Shown here piece by piece: positions 1 through 4,674 of a stretch of DNA of 6,786 nucleotides. Position 1 is the first letter of the stretch. The number at the start of each line of letters is the position of its first letter. Below the pieces are notes generated by a model. That model searched no databases and was not told where the DNA came from. It worked only from the letters and a program-made list of their open reading frames with translations. The stretch covers positions 1 to 6,786 of the forward strand of contig CAZALT010000180.1 in assembly GCA_964485515.1 (NCBI GenBank). The letters are read 5' to 3'. The DNA is from CAZALT01 sp964485515 (GTDB lineage: Bacteria; Actinomycetota; Acidimicrobiia; Acidimicrobiales; Acidimicrobilacustridaceae). The position numbers and the translations under genes were made by a program.

Positions 1-232
1 GGGCGTTCTTGTTCGATCCCTTGTCGTCGGCGCGGCGCACGGCGAGGCAGTGCACGACCTGGACGCCGCTGGCCCGTGCCGCAGAGGTGAGCCGGGCCAT
101 GTTGGGGACGGCCACCGCTTGGGCGATGTCGGCCAGCTCACGCAGCACAGCGGCGTCGCCGATGACCCCGTTCTGGGTCTCCTGGGTGACGAGCGCGGTA
201 TGGGCAGGGTCGAGGAGTTCGGCGAGGTCCAT
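1..232 (-). CDS. Cysteine hydrolase, isochorismatase/nicotinamidase-like (5' part, runs off left edge)
   Basis: Reading leftward from ATG at 232-230 gives 77 residues with no stop before the window edge, so the C-terminal part, including the expected catalytic Cys, is missing. Residues 11-25 (HTALVTQETQNGVIG) match the first strand and catalytic-acid loop of isochorismatase-fold hydrolases. Residues 43-63 (PNMARL, then ARASGVQVVHCL) match the following helix and strand, and RRADDKGSNKNA fits the GSN-N loop I recall from actinobacterial members. The family hydrolyses amides or vinyl ethers with an Asp-Lys-Cys triad. Here the usual Asp position appears to be Glu18. No Shine-Dalgarno sequence precedes the ATG, and a TAGACA hexamer ends 6 nt upstream, compatible with a leaderless transcript. 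The gene is divergent from the SDR. The substrate is unknown. The family call is fairly secure; the gene is partial because of the window edge, not because it is broken. Confidence 0.8.
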   Translation of the reverse strand, partial: MDLAELLDPAHTALVTQETQNGVIGDAAVLRELADIAQAVAVPNMARLTSAARASGVQVVHCLAVRRADDKGSNKNA

Positions 233-237
233 GCCGC

Positions 238-291
238 TTGTCTAGCGGTTCGGGTCGCTGCTTGCGGCCCAGCGGTGAACGGCGTAGACAA
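238..291. promoter_or_regulatory. Divergent promoter/operator candidate between cysteine hydrolase and SDR genes
   Basis: The 105-bp divergent region holds a perfect 7-bp inverted repeat, TTGTCTA at 238-244 and TAGACAA at 285-291, separated by 40 nt. Each outward-facing copy reads TAGACA in the direction of its own gene. On the plus strand TTGCGG (262-267) lies 17 nt upstream of TAGACA (285-290), a weak -35/-10 pair for the SDR. On the minus strand TAGACA ends 6 nt before the hydrolase ATG, the spacing of a leaderless promoter. TAGACA lacks the last T of the actinobacterial TANNNT -10 consensus, so this could be paired regulator half-sites instead of promoters. Confidence 0.3.
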
Positions 292-322
292 CCCACTGAA
301 TGGGAGTTCAAGCCGAGCTTCC

Positions 323-332
323 GAGGGAGGGG
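323..332 (+). promoter_or_regulatory. Strong ribosome binding site fixing a GTG start for the SDR
   Basis: The purine run GAGGGAGGGG contains GGAGG at 326-330, 7 nt before GTG at 338. It selects this GTG over the ATG at 50, which lies inside the divergent hydrolase gene. Confidence 0.8.
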
Positions 333-337
333 CAGAC

Positions 338-1150
338 GTGGATCTCGGACTGCGGGACGCAACGGTGGTGGTCAACGGCGGATCGAAGGGCATGGGCCGC
401 GCCGCGGCCGAGTGCTTCGCCGGCGAAGGAGCCAAGGTCGCCGTGCTGGCTCGAGGCCAAGCGGCGATCGACGAGACGGCCGCCCGGCTCCGCGACCTCG
501 GAGCGGCCGACGTGCTCGGCATCAGCACGGATCTCACCGATGACGGCTCGGTGCGAGCCGCGTTCGCCGAGGTCGGAGAGCGATGGGGTTCGCTGAACGT
601 CCTCGTGAACTCGGCGGGTCCCGTCGATGTGGGCATCGGCGAGATCGAGGACCTCGACGATGCCGAGTGGCAGGCCACCTTCGACATCGGCACGCTCAGC
701 GCCGTACGTTGCGTCCGTGCCGCGCTGCCGCTCCTGCGCGGGGCTGACTGGGCGCGCATCGTCAACGTCTCGGCCCACTCGACCAAGCGGCAGACACCCG
801 GCCTCGCGGCGTACACCGCATCGAAGGCCGCGCTCACGAGCGTCAGCAAGAACCTGTCGGCGTCACTCGCTCCTGAGGGCATCCTCGTCAACACGGTGTC
901 GCCCGGCTCGTTCCTGTCGGCGGGCATGAAGGGGTACCTGGCCGCGCTGCCCCCCGAGCGGGGCGTCGATCCGAACAGCCTCGAAGACGCGATGCGGGTG
1001 ATCGCCGAGGACTTCGGCCATCCCGCGCAGCTGCCTCGCGCCGGCGACCCGTCGGAGATCGGCCCGGTCATCTGCTTCGTCGGCAGCCGGATCAACACCT
1101 ACATGACCGGCGCCAACGTCAACGTCGACGGCGGTTCCGACTTCTGCTGA
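338..1150 (+). CDS. Classical short-chain dehydrogenase/reductase (SDR)
   Basis: The product is 270 residues, the usual length for a classical SDR, a cytosolic NAD(P)-dependent oxidoreductase acting on alcohols or ketones. The Rossmann glycine motif is NGGSKGMG (residues 13-20), NSAG is at 91-94, and the active-site YTASK is Tyr159-Lys163. The C-terminal strand runs to DGG at 264-266. Basic Lys17 in the glycine loop and Arg39 after the second strand favour NADP(H), by the family rule. Two deviations stand out. The helix-4 Asn of the catalytic tetrad aligns with Gly118 (FDIGTLS). The Ser normally 13 residues before Tyr aligns with Ala146, with Ser145 and Ser148 nearby as substitutes. The segment SAHSTKRQ before YTASK resembles an actinobacterial SDR subgroup. 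Start is GTG at 338 because of its strong ribosome binding site. The substrate is unknown; neighbours suggest an acyl-CoA or steroid-type intermediate. Some members of this fold are annotated 3-oxoacyl-ACP reductases, but nothing here supports fatty acid synthesis specifically. Confidence 0.93.
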   Translation: MDLGLRDATVVVNGGSKGMGRAAAECFAGEGAKVAVLARGQAAIDETAARLRDLGAADVLGISTDLTDDGSVRAAFAEVGERWGSLNVLVNSAGPVDVGIGEIEDLDDAEWQATFDIGTLSAVRCVRAALPLLRGADWARIVNVSAHSTKRQTPGLAAYTASKAALTSVSKNLSASLAPEGILVNTVSPGSFLSAGMKGYLAALPPERGVDPNSLEDAMRVIAEDFGHPAQLPRAGDPSEIGPVICFVGSRINTYMTGANVNVDGGSDFC

Positions 1151-1174
1151 CCGATCGAGCGCGGACTGCTTGTT

Positions 1175-1218
1175 CTGGCTGGACACGTACGCCGAATAGC
1201 CCGTGTCTTCCCAGCCAG
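1175..1218. terminator. Bulged hairpin between convergent genes, likely bidirectional terminator
   Basis: CTGGCTGG (1175-1182) pairs perfectly with CCAGCCAG (1211-1218). The stem continues as ACACG (1183-1187) with CGTGT (1202-1206), leaving a 4-nt bulge (CTTC, 1207-1210) and a 14-nt loop. It sits 24 bp past the SDR stop and about 34 bp past the SnoaL-like stop, where a shared terminator would be expected. No T-tract follows on either strand, common in high-GC actinobacteria, so termination is inferred from position and pairing. Confidence 0.5.
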
Positions 1219-1251
1219 TTCGGTAGTGGGGCGCGGTGAGGCGTGGCTTCG

Positions 1252-1695
1252 TCAGCGGGTGAGGCCGACCGGTCGGTCCTCGGTCCAGTCGGTGCGCACC
1301 TCGCGGTCGGCGATCGCCCAACCGTCCGCGGTGCGCACGTAGCGGTCGAGGTAGCGGATCTCGAGGATGTGGTCCGTGGCGGCGCCGTCCTCGGCGACCG
1401 TGATGTGGTGGGCCGAGCAGTACGTGGTCCCCGTGGCGGCGATGCCGTCGATCACCGCGTGGTGGGTCGTGACGTGGTGCAACGTGCGGTCGTAGCGAGC
1501 GAGGCGATCGGGGATGGTGCGGATCTCCCCACGGCCCCCGTACGTGCGCAGGACCGCGCCACTCGGATCGATCACGTGGAGCTGTGCGTCGGTGGTGAAG
1601 CACGCCGCGAAGCCCAAGGAGTCGCGCCGGTCGGCGCTGATCGCGTAGGCCCATACGAGATCGTGGATGGCGAGGCGATCGTCCGAGAGGGTCAC
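1252..1695 (-). CDS. SnoaL-like / NTF2-fold protein
   Basis: The product is 147 residues, typical of single-domain SnoaL-like proteins, a cone-shaped alpha+beta-barrel fold that includes dehydratases, isomerases and cyclases as well as non-catalytic members. The opening LSDDRLAIHDLVWAYAISADRR (residues 3-24) is the standard first helices. CFTTDAQL (32-39) follows, then a His-rich strand TLHHVTTHHAVIDG (71-84), and the closing DGWAIADREV (124-133) is the usual final strand. Tyr17, Asp22 and the His cluster 73-79 sit about where the BaiE/scytalone-dehydratase-like branch has catalytic residues, so a dehydratase or isomerase is possible but unproven. The start is the GTG at 1695-1693. Upstream frame stays open, but the helix begins right after this codon and no Shine-Dalgarno sequence exists for any candidate. 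A TANNNT hexamer 7 nt upstream suggests leaderless translation. It is convergent with the SDR and divergent from the PQQ-like gene. The substrate is not recognisable. Confidence 0.82.
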   Translation of the reverse strand: MTLSDDRLAIHDLVWAYAISADRRDSLGFAACFTTDAQLHVIDPSGAVLRTYGGRGEIRTIPDRLARYDRTLHHVTTHHAVIDGIAATGTTYCSAHHITVAEDGAATDHILEIRYLDRYVRTADGWAIADREVRTDWTEDRPVGLTR

Positions 1696-1700
1696 GGGGG

Positions 1701-1714
1701 TGACAGTAGTGTCA
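1701..1714. promoter_or_regulatory. Palindromic operator candidate over the SnoaL-like gene promoter
   Basis: TGACAGTAGTGTCA is a 5-bp inverted repeat (TGACA/TGTCA) with a 4-nt spacer, the size of TetR-type operators. On the minus strand the hexamer TACTGT (complement of 1703-1708) fits TANNNT and ends 7 nt before the GTG at 1695, so a repressor bound here would cover a leaderless promoter. The site is also 98 bp upstream of the divergent PQQ-like lipoprotein gene and could control both. No regulator gene is in the window. Confidence 0.4.
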
Positions 1715-1801
1715 GGCCGCCGGGTGGATCGCCCGGCCGGATAGGGGAACGAGTCGGCCGATCGTGGCCCGGGAGCCGGGTGCGAAGAGACGAGCCGGCC
1801 G

Positions 1802-1808
1802 AAGGGGA
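1802..1808 (+). promoter_or_regulatory. Ribosome binding site of the PQQ-like lipoprotein
   Basis: AAGGGGA lies 4 nt before ATG at 1813. It supports this start over in-frame upstream ATGs such as 1243, which fall inside the SnoaL-like gene and would put about 190 unrelated residues ahead of the export signal. Confidence 0.6.
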
Positions 1809-1812
1809 CCAG

Positions 1813-3465
1813 ATGCGTGCACCGACCAGTCGATCGAGCAGGAGCGAGTCGGGCGACCTCCGGGTCGGGCGCATCGACCGACGGGTCCGATTCATCGCCG
1901 CGGGTATCGCCCTGGTCCTGCTCGTGGCGACGGGATGCGGGGCCGATCAGGACTCGGGTCGTCACGGTCCCGAAGCGGCGACGAACGCGACGGTCGATCC
2001 ATCGCTCGCTGTTCCGGGCGCGCCGCCCGAGGTCGCCGAACACGACGCCGACTGGCCGCTGCCGGGGCGCGACTACGCCAACTCGCGCGCCGTGCTCGAC
2101 TCGCCCATCAGCAAGGCCACGATCGATCGACTCGAGGTGGCCTGGTCGACTCCGCTCGAGGGCCCGGGTTCGCTCGGCAACTCGTCGACCACCCCGATCA
2201 TCCTCGGTGAAACCATCTACATCCAGGACTTGTCGAGCAACATCCGCGCCTTCGATCGCTCCTCGGGCAAGCTGCGGTGGGAGCGTCGCTACGACCAGTC
2301 GCAGATCGGGCCGAGCGGCGTGGCCGTCGGATGGGACAAGGCCTTCGCCACCAAGGGCTCGCGCGAGATCGTCGCGCTCGACCGCGCCACGGGTCAGGAG
2401 CTGTGGGCGACGCTGCTCCCACAGACCGAGACCGAGGGCATCTCGATCCAGCCGCAGGTGTACGGCGACCTCGTGTTGGCGAGCACCGTGCCCATCAGCC
2501 TGAACGGCCTCTTCGTCGGCGGCGACCGCGGCACGCTCTTCGCGCTGAAGGTCGACACGGGCGAGATCGCGTGGTCGTTCGACACCATCGAGGGCGACGG
2601 TGTGTGGGGCAACCCGATCAACTCGGGTGGAGGCTCCTGGTACCCGCCCGCCGTCGACCCCGAAGCAGGCAGAGTCTACTGGGGCACCGGCAACCCGTCG
2701 CCGTTCCCGGGAACGCCCGAGTTCCCCAACGCCACGAGCCGGCCGGGCGACAACCTGTACACGAACTCGGTGCTGGCCATCGTCGCCGCGTCGGGTCAGC
2801 TCGATTGGTACAACCAGGCCAGTCCGCACGACCTGTTCGACCACGACCTGCAGCTCACCGCGATCGCGACGGTGGGGGAGGGCGACGAGACCCGGCAGGT
2901 GATCATCGGGGCCGGCAAGGCGGGTCGGATCATCGGGCACGATCCGGTCAGCGGCGAGGTGCTGTTCGACACGAAGGTCGGGGTGCACGAGAACGACACG
3001 CTCACCGAGCTCACCGGCCCGACCCGGGTCCTGCCGGGCACGTACGGCGGCATCCTCACCCCTCCTGCCGTCGCCGAGGGCAAGGTGTACGCCGCGCTGA
3101 ACAACGCGCCGAGCACGCTGTCACCCGACGAGCCCCACTACCTCGGTGGTGACCTCGGCACGATGGACGGCGAGGTCGTCGCCGTCGATGCCTCGAACGG
3201 CGCGGTCCTGTGGAGCACGAAGGTCCCGGGCGATCCCCTCGGCGGCACCCTGGTCCTGTCCGACCTCGTCATCACGGGCACCTACCAGGGGGTCCTCTAC
3301 GCCCTCGATCGGGCCACGGGCGAGATCGTGTGGACCCAGGAGCTGCCCGCGGACCTCACGGGCATCAACGGTTGGCCGGCGGCGACAGCCGACGGCGACC
3401 TGGTCTGGCCCATCGGCGCGATGGGTCCCAGCCAACTCGTCACCTTCCGTCTCCGCGAGGAGTAG
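1813..3465 (+). CDS. PQQ-dependent-dehydrogenase-like beta-propeller lipoprotein
   Basis: The product is 550 residues. An Arg-rich n-region (about 1-26) and hydrophobic helix (27-41) end at lipobox-like ATGC, Cys42, so it is probably a lipoprotein on the outer face of the membrane. A DWPLPGRDYANSRAV segment (80-94) is the typical start of quinoprotein alcohol dehydrogenases. The propeller then shows repeated TG/SG-xxx-W turns near 151-156, 193-198, 249-254, 327-332, 462-467 and 502-507, with a degenerate copy at 380. Compared with methanol dehydrogenase, Trp276 (GGGSW, PQQ stacking), Asn294 (GNP, calcium ligand), catalytic Asp313 (GDNLYT) and Lys369 (PQQ contact) appear kept, and SPHDLFDHD follows. 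The calcium-ligand Glu is not visible before DRG (238-240) and there is no vicinal Cys pair. No cytochrome c motif CxxCH is present. Family placement is firm; activity as an alcohol or sugar dehydrogenase is open, and a non-catalytic propeller is the alternative. It is divergent from the SnoaL-like gene, with 229 bp before the next gene. Confidence 0.87.
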   Translation: MRAPTSRSSRSESGDLRVGRIDRRVRFIAAGIALVLLVATGCGADQDSGRHGPEAATNATVDPSLAVPGAPPEVAEHDADWPLPGRDYANSRAVLDSPISKATIDRLEVAWSTPLEGPGSLGNSSTTPIILGETIYIQDLSSNIRAFDRSSGKLRWERRYDQSQIGPSGVAVGWDKAFATKGSREIVALDRATGQELWATLLPQTETEGISIQPQVYGDLVLASTVPISLNGLFVGGDRGTLFALKVDTGEIAWSFDTIEGDGVWGNPINSGGGSWYPPAVDPEAGRVYWGTGNPSPFPGTPEFPNATSRPGDNLYTNSVLAIVAASGQLDWYNQASPHDLFDHDLQLTAIATVGEGDETRQVIIGAGKAGRIIGHDPVSGEVLFDTKVGVHENDTLTELTGPTRVLPGTYGGILTPPAVAEGKVYAALNNAPSTLSPDEPHYLGGDLGTMDGEVVAVDASNGAVLWSTKVPGDPLGGTLVLSDLVITGTYQGVLYALDRATGEIVWTQELPADLTGINGWPAATADGDLVWPIGAMGPSQLVTFRLREE

Positions 3466-3467
3466 CA

Positions 3468-3496
3468 CGCCCCCGGAACTCGTCTGGTCGGGGGTG
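3468..3496 (+). terminator. Possible terminator hairpin after the PQQ-like gene
   Basis: CCCCCG (3470-3475) pairs with CGGGGG (3489-3494) across a 13-nt loop, and a G-U plus a C-G pair extend the base to 8 bp. It begins 3 nt after the stop codon. No T-tract follows, so this rests on position and stem strength alone. Confidence 0.35.
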
Positions 3497-3502
3497 GTCG
3501 TT

Positions 3503-3600
3503 TGCGTATCTCGCGTGTTGTGGTGTCTCGGGTTACGCATGCGACGGAAAGGGTTCTGGGTCGCTGAACGGGCGTTCGTCGAGGTGACCGGAGGTTCACC
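3503..3600. other. Intergenic stretch with two small inverted repeats upstream of the MaoC gene
   Basis: The 229 bp between the PQQ-like and MaoC genes holds no convincing ORF. TGCGTA (3503-3508) is the exact inverse of TACGCA (3534-3539) across 25 nt. GGTGACC (3583-3589) can pair with GGTTCACC (3593-3600) with one bulged T. Either could be an operator for the hydratase-ligase genes. I found no convincing -35/-10 pair here. Confidence 0.2.
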
Positions 3601-3684
3601 GCGGCGGTAGGGTCGTCGGCTGATCGCATCGGCCGGACCCCGGCGTCGGGCCCAGATCGGTCGCCCCCGCCTCATCTGTCACGC

Positions 3685-3690
3685 AGGAGA
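3685..3690 (+). promoter_or_regulatory. Ribosome binding site of the MaoC hydratase
   Basis: AGGAGA places its AGGAG core 5 nt before ATG at 3695. This favours that ATG over the in-frame TTG at 3692. Confidence 0.75.
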
Positions 3691-3694
3691 CTTG

Positions 3695-4540
3695 ATGCCC
3701 ATCGATCCCAGCAAGGTCGGCACGACCACGGAGCCGCGCACGGTGGCGTGGACGTCGAAGGACTCGCTCATCTACGCCCTGGGCGTCGGCGCCGGGGTCG
3801 ACGACCTCGCGTTCACGACCGAGAACTCGATCGGGGTCGACCAGCGGGCATATCCGACCCAGGCGGTCACCCTGGGTGGGCTCGATCCCGCCGTGCTCGC
3901 CATGGTGGGGGACTACGACCGTCGCATGATCGTGCACGGTGAGCAGTACGTGGAGCTCCACGCGCCGCTGCCGGTCGAGGGGACGATCGAGGTGAGCACC
4001 GAGGTCACCGGGCTGCACGACAAGGGCAAGGGGGCGGTCATCGAGGTCACCTCCCGGTCGGTCGACGCCGAGACCAAGGCGCCCCTGTTCACGCTCGTCA
4101 CGTCGCTGTTCGTGCGCGGCGAGGGTGGCTTCGGCGGCACTCCGGGGCCCGACAAGAGCGCCAACGAGGCGCCTGACCGCGACCCCGACCTCACGGTCTC
4201 GGTGCCGATCCGCGAGGACCAGGCCCTGATCTACCGCCTGGCCGGCGATCGCAACCCGCTGCACAGCGATCCGACGTACGCCCAGAAGGTCGGCTTCGAC
4301 AAGCCGATCCTGCACGGGCTCGCCACCTACGGCATCACCGCCCGCGTCCTCCTCGACGCGCTTGTCGACTCCGACCCCGATCGGCTCCGATCCGTCGACG
4401 GCCGCTTCACCAAGCCGGTGGTGCCGGGCGAGACGCTCTCGGTGAAGGTGTGGAAGCTCGACGACACTGCTGCCCTCTTCGCCGTCGAGGGCGAGGACGG
4501 CCGATCGGTCCTGTCCGCCGGTCGTGTGACCTTCTCCTGA
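3695..4540 (+). CDS. MaoC-family 2-enoyl-CoA hydratase, double hotdog (HtdY/Rv3389c-like)
   Basis: The product is 281 residues, the length of two fused hotdog domains as in hydratase-2 enzymes. The N-terminal hotdog carries the IYALGVGAGVDDLAFTTEN segment (26-44), closely resembling recalled mycobacterial Rv3389c (HtdY). The C-terminal hotdog has the hydratase-2 signature YRLAGDRNPLH (180-190), with catalytic Asp185 and His190, then FDKPILHGLATYG (201-213). The enzyme adds water to trans-2-enoyl-CoA to give (3R)-hydroxyacyl-CoA in the cytosol. Double-hotdog members accept long or bulky acyl groups, including fatty acids and sterol side chains. The gene precedes an acyl-CoA ligase on the same strand, with 134 bp between, and fits breakdown of a CoA-activated acid. 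Start is set by its ribosome binding site. Alternative labels are multifunctional-enzyme-type dehydratase or the 'hsd4B' annotation used in rhodococci. The reaction is well supported; the natural substrate is not. Confidence 0.92.
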   Translation: MPIDPSKVGTTTEPRTVAWTSKDSLIYALGVGAGVDDLAFTTENSIGVDQRAYPTQAVTLGGLDPAVLAMVGDYDRRMIVHGEQYVELHAPLPVEGTIEVSTEVTGLHDKGKGAVIEVTSRSVDAETKAPLFTLVTSLFVRGEGGFGGTPGPDKSANEAPDRDPDLTVSVPIREDQALIYRLAGDRNPLHSDPTYAQKVGFDKPILHGLATYGITARVLLDALVDSDPDRLRSVDGRFTKPVVPGETLSVKVWKLDDTAALFAVEGEDGRSVLSAGRVTFS

Positions 4541-4561
4541 CCCGGGCAACGGCCTGCCTGC

Positions 4562-4650
4562 GCACCCCGACCCGATCCCCGCTCCCGCACCCCGACCCGA
4601 TCCCCGCTCCCCGCTCCCGCACCCCGACCCGATCCCCGCACCCCGCTCCC
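4562..4650. repeat. Tandem C-run repeat, G-quadruplex candidate on the minus strand
   Basis: The core GCACCCCGACCCGATCCCCG occurs three times exactly, at 4562-4581, 4587-4606 and 4619-4638. Copies 1 and 2 repeat with a 25-bp period, and copy 3 is displaced by an extra 7 bp (CGCTCCC). Overall there are 14 runs of 3-4 C, each separated only by ga, gat, gct or gca. The minus strand therefore has 14 G-runs with 2-3 nt loops. The repeat fills most of the gap between the hydratase stop and the ligase start. Confidence 0.9.
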
Positions 4651-4674
4651 GAGGACAGGCCCGAGACGACCACG

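Noticed and set aside
50..337. ATG-initiated 96-residue extension of the SDR
   Set aside because: It overlaps the divergent cysteine hydrolase and its promoter region, shows no homology, and the GTG at 338 has a strong ribosome binding site just before the Rossmann strand.
1719..1737. GCCGGG/CCCGGC 6-bp hairpin in the leader of the PQQ-like gene as a riboswitch or attenuator
   Set aside because: A single short GC stem of this kind arises often by chance in high-GC DNA, and no conserved RNA motif or T-tract accompanies it.
1243..1812. N-terminal extension of the PQQ-like lipoprotein from an upstream ATG
   Set aside because: It is antisense to the SnoaL-like gene and would bury the export signal about 230 residues into the protein.
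1835..1855. Twin-arginine signal in the PQQ-like lipoprotein
   Set aside because: RRVRF at residues 23-27 lacks the S/T before RR and the F-L after it, and the segment is followed by an ordinary lipoprotein h-region, so Sec export is more likely.
1696..2988. Long N-terminal extension of the SnoaL-like frame through the opposite gene
   Set aside because: The extra residues are low-complexity Arg/Val/Asp sequence antisense to the propeller gene. SnoaL homology begins right after the GTG at 1695.
3677..3681. TGTCA half-site upstream of the MaoC gene as a second copy of the 1701-1714 operator
   Set aside because: Only one 5-bp arm is present, without a facing TGACA, which is not above chance.
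3596..4549. 317-codon minus-strand frame opposite the MaoC hydratase
   Set aside because: No motif is recognisable and it is fully antisense to a gene with clear catalytic residues.
4562..4650. CRISPR array or phage attachment site as explanation for the repeats
   Set aside because: Spacers are 2-12 nt and low-complexity, and there are no cas or integrase genes nearby. This is a simple tandem expansion.
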